From the NCBI RefSeq assembly GCF_010974945.1, contig NZ_JAAIVB010000011.1:1-64000 (forward strand): 64,000 nucleotides of DNA, given 5' to 3'. The notes below the pieces were generated by a model. The model was not told the origin of the DNA and ran no database searches. It was given only the letters and a program-made list of their open reading frames with translations. Below are positions 1 to 9,721 of this stretch, one piece after another. Each line of letters opens with the position of its first letter. Within the stretch, counting starts at the first letter, position 1. Source of the stretch: Noviherbaspirillum galbum (GTDB taxonomy: Bacteria; Pseudomonadota; Gammaproteobacteria; Burkholderiales; Burkholderiaceae_D). A program made the translations under genes and the position numbers.

Positions 1-86
1 AGCAGTCAGAGACCGGATATACGTGAGCAGTCGTACCTCAACGTCAAAAACGAATTGTTTGCAAAAGAGGAGGAGTCCATATACGC

Positions 87-689
87 GTGTATCGCGTCAT
101 GCGTGATCATCACCTGCTGCTGTACCGCCACGGTCAACGCCCGGTAAGCCAGCGGCGTCATGACGGCAAGGTGGCGGTCGACAAGAGCAACACGCGTTGG
201 TGTTCGGACGGCTTTGAGCTGTCGTGCGACAACGGTGAACGGGTCAGGGTTGCGTTTGCCCTGGATTGCTGTGACCGCGAGGTGATGAGCTGGGTGGCGA
301 CCACCAAAGGCATTGATGCCAACCTGGTGGGCGACCTGATGATGCAGGCCGTGGAATACCGGTTTGGCGACAATGGCCCGCCGTCGGAGATCGAGTGGCT
401 GTCCGACAATGGGAGCTGCTATACGGCTGCTGAGGCACGGTACTTTGCAAGACTGCTGGGTCTCAAGCCCGTTACTACGCCGGTGTCGAGTCCGCAAAGC
501 AATGGCATGGCGGAGAGTCTGGTCAAGACGATCAAGCGCGACTACGCCAACCTTGCATTGAGACCCGATGCCCAAACAGTGATGCAGCAGCTGGGAAGCT
601 GGTTCGAGCATTACAATACGAAGCACCCGCACAGCGCCTTGAACTACTTGCCACCTCGGCGCTTCAGGGAAAAGCAGGCTTTAGCCTAA
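87..689 (+). pseudogene. IS3-family transposase OrfB, 5'-truncated
   Basis: This is the C-terminal part of an IS3-type (IS2-like) DDE transposase. The rve core is intact: D41 in WCSDGFE, D107 in WLSDNGS and E143 in NGMAESL, with 35 residues between the last two as expected for IS3. The N-terminal part of OrfB, OrfA and the left end are missing at the window edge. The only available start is an internal GTG. The stop overlaps the 3' end of the convergent J-domain gene, so this copy probably truncated or abutted that gene. Family is clear; completeness cannot be judged from this window. Confidence 0.8.
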
Positions 690-1651
690 TAACGCTGATG
701 GTCCTGTATTACGGGGGCGAAAACAGAATCGTAATAGAACTTCCACGTTTCATGCGGGCCTGTAAGGACTATCCAATCCTTGGCGAAAGAGGACAGAAAG
801 CCGCGCTCCACTTTCTCAAAATCCATTTGGATGGAGAGGCCGCGGCGAAGCGGTTCAATCGCCGCGACAAGTGCCTGCATATTGCCAGGCCCTACGGTTT
901 CACGCATGTAGCGCAAGTCTTCAAAAGTCCGACGAATGCTGTCCATGTTTTTCTCAACAGCTTCTCTTTCATGCCGCTCCCTGCGGCGCTTAAGTTCATC
1001 TTCTTTGTGACGCCGAACCACATCAAGAATACTGTGCTTACGCTGGATTTTTGAAATAACAAGGTCTGGTTCTATGCCTTCGCCAAAAGTATTAACTGCT
1101 TGGTTCAGTTCCAAGGCCGCGTCGCGCAATCCAAGATCGACAAGCTGCTTTGCGAATCCAAGAATTTTCTCATCAGTGCCAAAGTAGATGGTGAAGAAGG
1201 CAGCCGAGAGCCGGTCCGCTAGCTCCACTCGTTGCTTGAAAGCTTTAGTCTCAAGCAGTGCCGCAACAAAGCCTGCCGCCAGATTTCTGGAAATCCGTTT
1301 CAGGTCGTCGATCGTAGTCCAAATGTCTGGATAGTATTCTGCGGTAAATTCGAGTTCAGGGAATGCATCCAGAAGCTCCTTGCGGAAATCAGACGGACTT
1401 TCAGATGCAGCTTGTGCCTGGCTAAATGTCCCCTTGCCATTGGCAAATTGCGCATCGTACTCTTTGCGCTTCTCGGGGTTCCCCAGCACTTCCCACGCTT
1501 CGTTAATTTCCTTGATCATGGCCTCGCCATGCGCCTTGTCGCCCTCGTATTTGTCCGGATGATAGATCTGGCACAGGACTCTCCAAGCAGCCTTGATTAC
1601 GGCGATTTCTGCGGTTGGTAAGACGCCAAGCGTCGAATAGTGGTTTTTCAT
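686..1651 (-). CDS. J-domain (DnaJ-like) protein
   Basis: A protein of about 321 aa with an N-terminal J domain (residues 1-70) carrying the HPD motif in YHPDKYEG, which would stimulate an Hsp70 ATPase. The rest is helical and charged, with a coiled-coil-like stretch around residues 215-245 (KEDELKRRRERHEREA). No Gly/Phe or zinc-finger region is present, so it is a type III J protein and not DnaJ itself. The internal Met before KNHYSTLG is preferred because the J domain starts there. The 3' end coincides with the IS3 fragment, so the natural C-terminus may be lost. The client is unknown. Confidence 0.75.
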   Translation of the reverse strand: MKNHYSTLGVLPTAEIAVIKAAWRVLCQIYHPDKYEGDKAHGEAMIKEINEAWEVLGNPEKRKEYDAQFANGKGTFSQAQAASESPSDFRKELLDAFPELEFTAEYYPDIWTTIDDLKRISRNLAAGFVAALLETKAFKQRVELADRLSAAFFTIYFGTDEKILGFAKQLVDLGLRDAALELNQAVNTFGEGIEPDLVISKIQRKHSILDVVRRHKEDELKRRRERHEREAVEKNMDSIRRTFEDLRYMRETVGPGNMQALVAAIEPLRRGLSIQMDFEKVERGFLSSFAKDWIVLTGPHETWKFYYDSVFAPVIQDHQRY

Positions 1652-1694
1652 GCCTTTTGCTAGCAATGGATTCGATTTTTTAACGCCAAACAGT

Positions 1695-2177
1695 TCACCT
1701 GGTCACTTTGTTTGCTTGCCGTCGCAAATAAGCTTGCACAACTGCTGGATCGTCATCTGTACCTCGAGCCTGTTCCCAGTCGAAACCCGCATGCACCATG
1801 ACATGCAGGTCGGGAGTGATGAGGTAGGAGTCCGCGTCGCAGCACACATGCGCACGATGCTGATTCAGGTCCGGCAATCCGTCGAACTGGGCCTCCGTGA
1901 TTTCCAGCCATTCCCCGCCAAAGTATTCCAGAAGCCCCTTCATGCCGCAGGCCGGCGCCGCTGTCCACCTTGCCTCGAGCTCGACACCGGGGAAGTCGGG
2001 AAACCACACATAGTGCCGGAAGCCGCGCTCCTCGATGACCGGGACGTGGAAGTGCTCATGCAGTCGTGATTCAAGGTCGGTCATGGCTTGCGGGTCAAAA
2101 ACTGTAAAGTTGAAACCGATATTTTTGGGGTTCGGTTTTTTGGCAGCGATGATCGTTATACTACCCGCCTCGCGCAT
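1695..2177 (-). CDS. Hypothetical protein divergent from the P450
   Basis: An unrecognised soluble protein of about 160 aa, acidic and rich in aromatic residues, with no signal peptide or membrane segment. The frame extends to a TTG at 2207 that would overlap the P450 start; the first ATG (MREAGSITI) is used here, although neither start has a strong ribosome site. It is divergently arranged with the cytochrome P450 and shares its short promoter interval, so the two may be co-regulated. No function is assigned. Confidence 0.55.
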   Translation of the reverse strand: MREAGSITIIAAKKPNPKNIGFNFTVFDPQAMTDLESRLHEHFHVPVIEERGFRHYVWFPDFPGVELEARWTAAPACGMKGLLEYFGGEWLEITEAQFDGLPDLNQHRAHVCCDADSYLITPDLHVMVHAGFDWEQARGTDDDPAVVQAYLRRQANKVTR

Positions 2178-2206
2178 GCTGCGCACGGGATAATAACGAC
2201 CTGACA

Positions 2207-3649
2207 ATGGCCTCTACCACCCTTGCTTCCACCCCTGGCGCAATCGCTGTCACGCCGCTTTCCAAACTGGCGGGCCCGGACCCGCATTGGCTATTCGGCA
2301 ATCTCAAGCAAATCGAGACGCAGCGCTTTCATGCGCAGATGGAGGAGTGGGCGCAGCAATACGGAGCTTACTTCCGTGTGCGGCTTGGCCAACGGGATGC
2401 GCTGGTGTTGTCGGACCCGGCCACCACGGCCCGGCTCATGCGCGAACGTCCGGACAACATGCGGCGTGCTTCCCGCGTGGCGGCCATGCTCAACGAGGTC
2501 GGCGCGCGCGGGGTGTTTACCGCCGAGGGAGATGATTGGCGCGCGCAGCGCAAACTGGTGATGCGCTCGCTCACACCCGAGGTAATCCGTAACTTCTTCT
2601 CTAACTTCGTCACCCTGGCCGAACGCCTTCGCGTGCGCTGGCAGCGTGCGGTTGAGCGCGGCGAGCAGATTGACCTGCTGCACGACCTGGGCGCCTTCTC
2701 GCTGGACGCCATCGTGCACCTGGCCATGGGGCACGACATCAATACGCTGGAGGGGGGCGACAACCAGTTGCAGCGCGACATCGAGTTCATTTTCGCGCGC
2801 GTGGCAAAGCGCATCACGTCGCCGATTCCCTACTGGCGCTACATCAAGCTCGCCGTGGACCGGGAAACCGATGCCGCGGCCGATCGGATCATGCAGGCCG
2901 TCCACCAGTTCATCGCCCAGGAACGCCGGCGAATCGAGGACAATCCAGCATTGCGCCAACGGCCAACCAACATGCTTCAGGCGCTCATTGTGGCGCGCGA
3001 CGAAGAAGGCTCAGGCTTTACCGATGACGACGTCATCGGCAACACCTTCACGATGGTCTTCGCCGGCGAGGACACGACCAGCCATACCATTGCGTGGCTC
3101 ATCCATCACCTGAGCCTTGCCCCTGCCGCCGAAGCGGAACTGCACAAAGAGGCGGCTGGCGTGCTGGGCGCTGACCGGGTGCTGACCGGGTTTTCCCGGC
3201 TGGACGCGTTCCCGTACCTCGATGCCGCGACCAACGAAGCGATGCGCCTGACGCCGGTGGCGCCCATGATGACGCTGGAGACGCTGTCCGACTCCCAGAT
3301 CGGCAATGTGCAGGTGCCGGCCGGCACGCCAGTCGTTCTCCTGCTGCGGGAGGTGAGCCGAAACGGGGACTTCGGTAGCGAGCCCGACGATTTCATGCCG
3401 TCGCGATGGATCGAGCGCAGCGCCAATCCTGCGGAAGGGGATCTGTCGCGGCAGATGTTCCCATTCGGCGGCGGCGCGCGCTTTTGTCCCGGCCGGTACC
3501 TCGCCATGGCGGAAATCCGCATCGTGATGTCGATGCTGGCGCGTAATTTCGAGCTCGTGCGCGACACCTCTGCGCCGCCGGTCCGGGATTTGTTTGTCTA
3601 TACGATGAATCCGGATTCGCTGCCGGTATCGTTGAAGCTCAGGCCGTAG
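2207..3649 (+). CDS. Cytochrome P450
   Basis: A 480-aa haem-thiolate monooxygenase. Visible signatures are the I-helix oxygen-activation motif AGEDTTSH (around residue 288), an ExxR-type K-helix motif in NEAMRLTP, and the haem-binding loop FGGGARFCPGRYLA with the ligand Cys near residue 427. There is no N-terminal membrane anchor and no fused reductase, so it would need a separate ferredoxin or flavodoxin partner, which I do not see nearby. The substrate cannot be read from sequence. Its 3' end overlaps the convergent PAS-GGDEF-GAF gene by 11 bp, so no terminator separates them. Confidence 0.93.
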   Translation: MASTTLASTPGAIAVTPLSKLAGPDPHWLFGNLKQIETQRFHAQMEEWAQQYGAYFRVRLGQRDALVLSDPATTARLMRERPDNMRRASRVAAMLNEVGARGVFTAEGDDWRAQRKLVMRSLTPEVIRNFFSNFVTLAERLRVRWQRAVERGEQIDLLHDLGAFSLDAIVHLAMGHDINTLEGGDNQLQRDIEFIFARVAKRITSPIPYWRYIKLAVDRETDAAADRIMQAVHQFIAQERRRIEDNPALRQRPTNMLQALIVARDEEGSGFTDDDVIGNTFTMVFAGEDTTSHTIAWLIHHLSLAPAAEAELHKEAAGVLGADRVLTGFSRLDAFPYLDAATNEAMRLTPVAPMMTLETLSDSQIGNVQVPAGTPVVLLLREVSRNGDFGSEPDDFMPSRWIERSANPAEGDLSRQMFPFGGGARFCPGRYLAMAEIRIVMSMLARNFELVRDTSAPPVRDLFVYTMNPDSLPVSLKLRP

Positions 3650-5069
3650 TATTTTCCGCCTGTCGTTCAATCTGCCGGGCCAGCATGTCGGCAAAGACGT
3701 TCATCACGCCGAGGTCCCGCTCATTGAGCGACTGGTCGGCAGTCGAACTGAAGCAGCAATAGGTGCCGTAGATTTCGCCATTGTTCAGCCGGATCGGTAC
3801 GCTCAGGTGCGCGCGTACCGGCACCAATTGAGTTGCCGGCAGTGACATCGCTTCGGTATTTTCGAACGCGTCGGGAATGAGTTGGGGCAGCCGGCCGTCC
3901 ACCACCCTCGCGCAATAGCTGTCTTCAAGCGGGTCGGATCCGCCAACCACGATGGGGGCGACACCGTTTTGCGCATCGATGGACATAAAGACGCGTTTCC
4001 CGTTGATGAACCGGGACACAAAAGCCACCTCCATGCCCAGGTGCTGGCGGATTGAGCGAAGCGACTCCTGCATGAAGGCAGCCAGATCCAGTTCCCTGCG
4101 GGCGGTGCTGGCGACGAATTCAACCATCGGTAAGGGTGTCACCTCAAGGCCGCGAGGAACAGGCAAGCTTTCGCCGAAGATGCGAAAAGCGTTTCGCCCT
4201 GATCGCTTGGCCTGATACATGGCCTGGTCCGCCCGGCTGACGAGCGTGGCTGCCGTTGTTTCATCGCCTTCGTAGAACGACACCCCGATGCTGGTCGTGA
4301 CGCCTATCTTGTGGCTTCCGAGCAGAAACGGCGCGCGCATGCTATCGAGGATCTTCTGCGCCAGAACCGCCGCCCCTGTTTTTGCGTCGATGCCCTCGGC
4401 CACGACAACAAACTCGTCCCCTCCCAGCCGGGCCGCGAAATCCACTTCCCGCAGACTCGAGCGCAAGCGCCTGGCGAACTCCGTCAGAATGGCATCACCC
4501 CCCTCATGCCCGAGCGTGTCGTTGACCGTCTTGAAGTGGTCGATATCCATGAAAAAAAGCGCCATGGGCTTTCGTGTGCGTTTGGCACGCCCCATCGCCT
4601 CGCGCAGCCGGTCATTGAAATGCAACCGGTTGGGCATCTGGGTCAGGAAGTCGGTGGAAGCCAACTGGCGCAGTTCGAGCTCTGTCTGCTGCTGCCTGGA
4701 CACGTCGTGGATGAACGCGAAGAACATGCGCTGACCGCTTTCCATCGTCGTCGAGATCGTCATCTCAACCGGGAAAAGCTCGCCATTGCGGCGCTGCGCG
4801 GTCATCTTGACCCGGTTATTGACCACCGCGCCATGCCCGGTTGCCTGATACCGCGCCATCCCGGCCGCATGTGCCTGGCGCTGGCCGGCTGGAACGATTA
4901 GCTCGCCCAGCGGCTTGCCGCACGCCTCTGCCTGCCGCCAGCCGAAGATGCGCTCGGCTACGGCATTCCAATGCGTCACTTCGCCATTGGCGTTGATTGC
5001 CACAAAAGCGTCATGCGATGTCTGGATGATCGCGTCAAGGAGCGAAGTAAAGGAGGAGGTGGAGGACAT
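3639..5069 (-). CDS. PAS-GGDEF-GAF diguanylate cyclase (copy 1)
   Basis: A 476-aa cytosolic c-di-GMP synthase. Order: PAS (about 5-130, with HWNAVAERIFGW), GGDEF (about 150-310) and a C-terminal GAF domain (about 330-470). The active site ARLGGDEF is intact and is preceded five residues upstream by REVD, a fitting RxxD product-inhibition site. The C-terminal GAF position is unusual for a cyclase. It is strikingly similar along its whole length to the gene at 48332-49774, including the first codons and part of the upstream sequence, so the two are recent paralogues. Confidence 0.9.
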   Translation of the reverse strand: MSSTSSFTSLLDAIIQTSHDAFVAINANGEVTHWNAVAERIFGWRQAEACGKPLGELIVPAGQRQAHAAGMARYQATGHGAVVNNRVKMTAQRRNGELFPVEMTISTTMESGQRMFFAFIHDVSRQQQTELELRQLASTDFLTQMPNRLHFNDRLREAMGRAKRTRKPMALFFMDIDHFKTVNDTLGHEGGDAILTEFARRLRSSLREVDFAARLGGDEFVVVAEGIDAKTGAAVLAQKILDSMRAPFLLGSHKIGVTTSIGVSFYEGDETTAATLVSRADQAMYQAKRSGRNAFRIFGESLPVPRGLEVTPLPMVEFVASTARRELDLAAFMQESLRSIRQHLGMEVAFVSRFINGKRVFMSIDAQNGVAPIVVGGSDPLEDSYCARVVDGRLPQLIPDAFENTEAMSLPATQLVPVRAHLSVPIRLNNGEIYGTYCCFSSTADQSLNERDLGVMNVFADMLARQIERQAENTTA

Positions 5070-5309
5070 TTATCGCTCCGGAGGGCAGAAGCCCGTATTT
5101 TATTTTCCTGAAGGAAAAATGTGCAGAAAAAGTTTGTTGGCGAGACTGTGGTACCAACCGCCACCCGTTTGCTGCGCTGCGCTACAAACAGTTCACATTT
5201 CCGGACGGATATGTTCTCATAGAGTGAGAATTGGTTTCAAGGCAAGTTTCTTAACCATTACGATGTCGCCACGGCGGCAGAGCCGATAACATAATGTCCT
5301 GGGATTTGA

Positions 5310-6068
5310 ATGACTGACCATACTGGGCCCCTGCGTCATCCGAGCTACAGGGCCAACACCAGCGCATTGGCCCCGCGCCGGGAACAGCGCTTCCCGTTCA
5401 CGATCCGCATTGCCACCGGCGAAGCCGATCTTGCCAAGGCCAATACGGTCCGGCGCGACGCCTATGGGCGGCATTTGCCGGAACTCGCGGCAAGGATGGC
5501 CGAACCCGATGCGATGGACCGGCATCCCGATGTGGCGGTCCTGCTGGTCGAGTCCAAACTCGACGGCGAGCCCATCGGCAGTGCCCGCATCCAGCTCAAC
5601 CGGACGTCGCGCCTGTCCATCGAGAGCGCTGTGGCCTTGCCGACTTGGATGCACGGCCTGCGCCTGGCGGAAGTGACCCGTCTTGGCGTGGTGGCGGGCC
5701 GCACCGGCATGCTGGCCAAACTCGCACTGTGGAAGGCCATCTTCTTCTATTGGGAGATGAAAAGCGTGCAGTGGGCCATCGCTGCCGGCCGCGCGCCGAT
5801 CGATCAGCAATACCTTGACCTGACCTTCGTGGACCTGTTTCCGGAGCGCGGCTACGTGCCGCTGAGCTATGCCGGCAACCTGCCGCACCGGGTCATGGCC
5901 TTCGAAAGCCCGACGGCGTATCAGCGCTGGAAGAGCGCCGGCCACAAGCTGTGCGACTTCATTTTCCATACGCATCACCCGGACATCCTGTTGGGCGATG
6001 TGGCCCTGCGCCAGATTTCTGCAGCCCCGGTTGCCATTGCGCCTCTGCGCAAAGTATTGGCTGGATAG
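5310..6068 (+). CDS. FeeM-type N-acyl amino acid synthase (GNAT-like)
   Basis: A 252-aa protein with the look of the FeeM/N-acyl amino acid synthase family, which joins a fatty acyl chain from acyl-ACP to an amino acid. Supporting segments are the N-terminal TIRIATGEADLAKANTVRR, the central LRLAEVTRLGVVAGR and the C-terminal DLFPERGYVPL region typical of this GNAT-related fold. It has no signal peptide. It is followed after 75 bp by the membrane GGDEF-EAL gene on the same strand, so an acyl-amino-acid signal and c-di-GMP turnover may be linked; that link is inference. Confidence 0.6.
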   Translation: MTDHTGPLRHPSYRANTSALAPRREQRFPFTIRIATGEADLAKANTVRRDAYGRHLPELAARMAEPDAMDRHPDVAVLLVESKLDGEPIGSARIQLNRTSRLSIESAVALPTWMHGLRLAEVTRLGVVAGRTGMLAKLALWKAIFFYWEMKSVQWAIAAGRAPIDQQYLDLTFVDLFPERGYVPLSYAGNLPHRVMAFESPTAYQRWKSAGHKLCDFIFHTHHPDILLGDVALRQISAAPVAIAPLRKVLAG

Positions 6069-6143
6069 GTTCTCTGCTCCCCGGATTGGATTGTTCCGGG
6101 GGGCGTTATTCTGCTGTTGCTCTCTTTCGTTGCGGGACACAAC

Positions 6144-9083
6144 ATGCCCATTCCCTCGTTTTCGGCGCCCATCCGGCGCGTCGCCGCAGGTCTCGATACC
6201 CTGTTTGACCTGATCGGCTACCACATCGTCCCGATCATGGCCGTGCTCATCTCCCTGGTTGCGTTGATCGTGTCGGAGGGGCGGCAGGAGAACATCTCGG
6301 GTACGCCGCTTCCCCTGCAGGCCCAGATTGCGCCGGACTGGACGCCTGAGCAGGCAATGATGGAATTGGACGCGAAACAGCCAATCGGCCAGTTCGACAC
6401 CAACCTTTCTGAAAAGCCGGTCTGGTTCCACATGAACGCCACGGCAGCGGGAGAGCGCACCTTCATCGAACTGCCTTCCCGCCATGCGCGCACGCTGACA
6501 TGCTGGGACGGCGAATTGACCGAACTCGGACGCGCTACCCGAACAAGCCATCAAGGGAGCCTGAAGCGTGCCAAGGCGGGCTTTGCACTGGAACTGCCGC
6601 CATCGGTTGGTTCACGCGACATCCTTTGCCGGGGCACGTTCGTCGGACCTGCCCACCTGACTGCCGCGCAGTTGACCGAGGACCAGCTGGCCGCCGCTAT
6701 CCGCCAGGACCAGCGGCGCTGGGGCATGCTGGACGGCGGCATGCTGGTGCTGGCCGTGTTCGTCGGCCTGATCGCCATCTTGAGCCGGGAATCGATCTAC
6801 GTCCTGTTCGCCGGCTGGATCTGCCTGAACCTGCGCATTGCCGAATTGTCGGCTGGCTGGGACACCCAATGGCTGGGCGAGGAGATCCCCACCGAGTGGC
6901 TGTCGCCAATGCGCGCGGTCACGATTGCCTTGTTCGCCATCGTGACCTGCAAGCTGTACCAGACCCTGTTCGGCACCACCCTGAAAGGCAGCCGGACCGG
7001 CACGTTCGTTGATTGGACCACTCGCCTGTCCATGGTGTTGCTGCCGGCGGCGATCTTTCTGCCGTTTGCAACCTATCTGCCCATCATGTGGGTTGTCACC
7101 CTGCTGTGCCTGGCAGCCCTGCTCGTCAGCCTGGGCATCATGCTTCTGCGCCGAAGCTCGCCGGTGGCAATGTGGTTCGCCGGTGCGTTTTCCGTCACGC
7201 TGATCTCGAACGTGGCAGAAGTCGCTGCCGCGGCTGCGGCAAACAGCCATCTGGCCGGAACGATCAATGCCGTGACCGGCGCCATCGCATCCACCGTGCT
7301 GATCGCGGTGGCCATCGCCGAACGCATCAAGCTGGAGCACCGCCAGTTCATCGCCGCCAAGCAGGAACTGGAAGCCGCCTATGAAGCCAACCCGATTGGC
7401 CTGTTCACCGTCGATACCCAAGGCCGCCTCATCAGCGCCAACCCGGCAACCTACGAAATCCTCGGCATGCGGCAGGATGCCGGCCCGAACTGGTGGCTGG
7501 CTCACCTTGAGGTGGGCACATGGACTGCGCTTCAGGAACGACTGCTCAAAGGCCGTGACGCCGAAGTGGAATTCAAGAGCCGAGACGGCACCAAGCACCT
7601 GCTGGTCAAGGCTCGGTTGGTCAACGACAAGATCGAGGGCTTCCTGCAGGACATTACCGCCAAGGCGCTGATCAACGAAAACCTGTTCTTCATGGCGCAC
7701 AACGATCCGCTGACGCGGGCGCTGAACCGGCGCGGCATCGAGCTGGAGTACAAGAAGGTCATGGAAAGCTTGGGCAACAAGGAAACGGTCGCCATTGCCT
7801 ATCTGGACCTCGATCGCTTCAAACTGATCAATGACCTGTTCGGCCATGCGTCCGGCGACGACTTGTTGGTGCAGGTGGCGGACCGTTCGCGCAGCGTGCT
7901 TAGCAGTGGCCATGTCATCGGACGCGTGGGCGGCGATGAATTCCTGATCATGCTGCCAAAGACGACACTGGCGTTTGCCAGAGTCGTCTGCCAGGGCATC
8001 GTGACGGTCATTTCCGACACTTCCTACAAGGTGGGCGACCATGCATTCAACGTGCATGCCTCCATCGGCCTGATCGAATGCACGCCTGACATGGAACTGG
8101 CTGACGTCATCGCCAGCGCCTCGCGCGCCTGCCAGGAGGCCAAGAGCGGCGGCGACCACGTGGTGGCCTATGAGCGCTCCTCGAGCGCGCTGTTCGAGCG
8201 CCGGGCGGAACTGGCGCTGGCCGACCACCTGACGAGCGCGGATGCGACCTTGGCGTTCTTCCTCGAAATGCAGCCCATCATGTCGCTGAACCGCCCGACG
8301 GAAACGCTGGACTTCGAGGTGCTGCTGCGCATGCGGGGCCGAGACGGCTCCATCATCCCCGCTGGCCGGATCATTGGCGTGGCAGAGAAGGGGGGGTTGA
8401 TGGGTATGATCGACCGCTGGGTGCTGTCGACCACGCTGGGCTGGATCGAGCGCAACATCGAGCGCTTGCCCAATACCCGGTTCGTCTGCATGAACCTCTC
8501 CGGCGCGTCGCTCAACGACGAACGTTTTATCCTCGACGCGCTGGACCTGCTGGACCGGCATGCGGCGGCGGCATCGCATATTTGTCTGGAAATCACCGAG
8601 AGCGTCGCGCTGCACGACCTGCCCAACACGGTTCGCTTCATCAACCAGGTGCGCGAGCGACAGGTGCGGGTGGCGCTGGACGACTTCGGCGCCGGCTACA
8701 CCTCATTCTCTTACCTGAAAGACCTGCCGGCCGACGTGCTCAAGATCGACGGGAACTTCATCTCCAAGATCAACGAGAACCCGGCCAACGTCGCCATCGT
8801 GGAAGCCATCGTGCGGCTGGCGAACAACCTGGGCATGAAGACGATCGCGGAATGGGCGGAAGACGCCGCCACGGTGCGCACGCTGGCTTCCATTGGCGTG
8901 GACTACGTGCAGGGGTTTGCGATCGCGCGCTCCCAGCAGCCCGACGCGATCCTCGTGGCCACATCAGCGGCCAGCTTCATCAAGAACGCGCAAGTCATGG
9001 AAGTCGTGCAGCAGCTTGCGGCCGGAGAGTCATTTGAAGCCACCAATGTAATCAACATGCACGAAATGATTGACGCGCGTTGA
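6144..9083 (+). CDS. Membrane PAS-GGDEF-EAL c-di-GMP protein
   Basis: A protein of about 979 aa. An N-terminal membrane helix leads into a periplasmic segment (about 40-195, 7TMR-DISM-like), then a block of about seven helices (200-405), a PAS domain (about 410-510), GGDEF (about 520-680) and EAL (about 690-950). GGDEF is canonical (RVGGDEF) but no RxxD I-site is seen upstream. In the phosphodiesterase domain EAL reads EVL (FEVLLRMRG), while the other catalytic segments NLSG, EITE, DDFGAGYTS and LKIDG are kept, so hydrolysis is plausible. The start at MPIPSFSAP is preferred over an upstream ATG inside the FeeM-EAL spacer. Three decayed copies of its 3' end lie downstream. Confidence 0.88.
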   Translation: MPIPSFSAPIRRVAAGLDTLFDLIGYHIVPIMAVLISLVALIVSEGRQENISGTPLPLQAQIAPDWTPEQAMMELDAKQPIGQFDTNLSEKPVWFHMNATAAGERTFIELPSRHARTLTCWDGELTELGRATRTSHQGSLKRAKAGFALELPPSVGSRDILCRGTFVGPAHLTAAQLTEDQLAAAIRQDQRRWGMLDGGMLVLAVFVGLIAILSRESIYVLFAGWICLNLRIAELSAGWDTQWLGEEIPTEWLSPMRAVTIALFAIVTCKLYQTLFGTTLKGSRTGTFVDWTTRLSMVLLPAAIFLPFATYLPIMWVVTLLCLAALLVSLGIMLLRRSSPVAMWFAGAFSVTLISNVAEVAAAAAANSHLAGTINAVTGAIASTVLIAVAIAERIKLEHRQFIAAKQELEAAYEANPIGLFTVDTQGRLISANPATYEILGMRQDAGPNWWLAHLEVGTWTALQERLLKGRDAEVEFKSRDGTKHLLVKARLVNDKIEGFLQDITAKALINENLFFMAHNDPLTRALNRRGIELEYKKVMESLGNKETVAIAYLDLDRFKLINDLFGHASGDDLLVQVADRSRSVLSSGHVIGRVGGDEFLIMLPKTTLAFARVVCQGIVTVISDTSYKVGDHAFNVHASIGLIECTPDMELADVIASASRACQEAKSGGDHVVAYERSSSALFERRAELALADHLTSADATLAFFLEMQPIMSLNRPTETLDFEVLLRMRGRDGSIIPAGRIIGVAEKGGLMGMIDRWVLSTTLGWIERNIERLPNTRFVCMNLSGASLNDERFILDALDLLDRHAAAASHICLEITESVALHDLPNTVRFINQVRERQVRVALDDFGAGYTSFSYLKDLPADVLKIDGNFISKINENPANVAIVEAIVRLANNLGMKTIAEWAEDAATVRTLASIGVDYVQGFAIARSQQPDAILVATSAASFIKNAQVMEVVQQLAAGESFEATNVINMHEMIDAR

Positions 9084-9160
9084 CGGCCGCGATCAAGATT
9101 GGACTGTGGTGATAGAGCGGCCAACAAAATCTGAATCTGATTGACGTTAGCAGCGCTAGC

Positions 9161-9200
9161 GAACGTCATCAGCATGCAGGATGTTCTATAGATGCGCTAA
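9161..9200 (+). pseudogene. Decayed EAL-gene tail, copy a
   Basis: About 40 bp (AACGTCATCAGCATGCAGG and onward to CGCTAA) match the last codons of the upstream GGDEF-EAL gene (VINMHEMIDAR-stop) and the tail at 12960-12994. The reading frame is broken by an internal stop. It begins inside a short inverted repeat at 9143-9167. Confidence 0.5.
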
Positions 9201-9237
9201 ACCATTGCACCTCAGAATATGAGAATTAGGATTAGAT

Positions 9238-9639
9238 TCATTCGACATAAAAAGGCGGTGTGGGCAAAGTTATCTTTGAAGCTGGATACGCAGAGTTGAT
9301 ACTATACCCGGCCCCTCCGCAGCTTCCGCTATTAAAAACTGATTGCGCATAAATGGACTGAGGGTTGACCATCTGTGCCACAAAAGCTGTCCACTGTGAC
9401 GACACAAGCGCGGCCACACCACGCAATTTAGTCAACGATGGGGGGTTGTACAAATACGCTTGCCCAGTGCAGTCGCTAGTCGTGAAATAGATGGACCCTA
9501 CCTGCACCCAGCGCAGTGGTGTATCGATGATGGGCAAGCTCACCGGCTGTCCGTTGTAATCAAATAAAACAGCGCTTCCAATTTGAGGATTGGCTGCATT
9601 GAGCGCATTGCTCTCAGTGGCGCCCACATAGCGTCCTAC
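9238..9639 (-). pseudogene. Secreted hypothetical protein, C-terminal part (split by IS66)
   Basis: This is the larger, C-terminal part of a gene interrupted by IS66. Removing the element and one target copy joins the reading frame exactly: TVVGR from 12,488-12,630 runs into YVGATESNALNA here. The mature part is about 130 aa, with two cysteines (SDCTGQ, GSCGGAG) that could form a disulfide after export. No family is recognised. It ends in PFYVE just downstream of the EAL gene and is convergent with it. Confidence 0.7.
9632..9639. repeat. IS66 target-site duplication, left copy
   Basis: CGTCCTAC directly abuts the left inverted repeat and is repeated exactly at 12488-12495. Eight bp is the usual duplication length for IS66 elements. 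Confidence 0.93.
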
Positions 9640-9721
9640 GTAAGCGTCTTCTCTGAACCGTGTTGACGATTGCATTTCATGTGACGGCTACAATGCTGGC
9701 TTTCATCACGGTCCGCGCACC

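Noticed and set aside
5217-6554. 445-codon minus-strand frame opposite the FeeM gene and EAL start
   Set aside because: Shadow of two real genes; no domains or ribosome site.
6612-8615. 667-codon minus-strand frame opposite the GGDEF-EAL gene
   Set aside because: Mirror frame of a well-supported gene in GC-rich DNA; composition is His/Gln/Arg-rich with no domain.
9143-9167. Inverted repeat GACGTTAGC/GCGAACGTC as terminator of the EAL gene
   Set aside because: No T run follows; one arm is part of the decayed EAL tail, so the pairing may be accidental.
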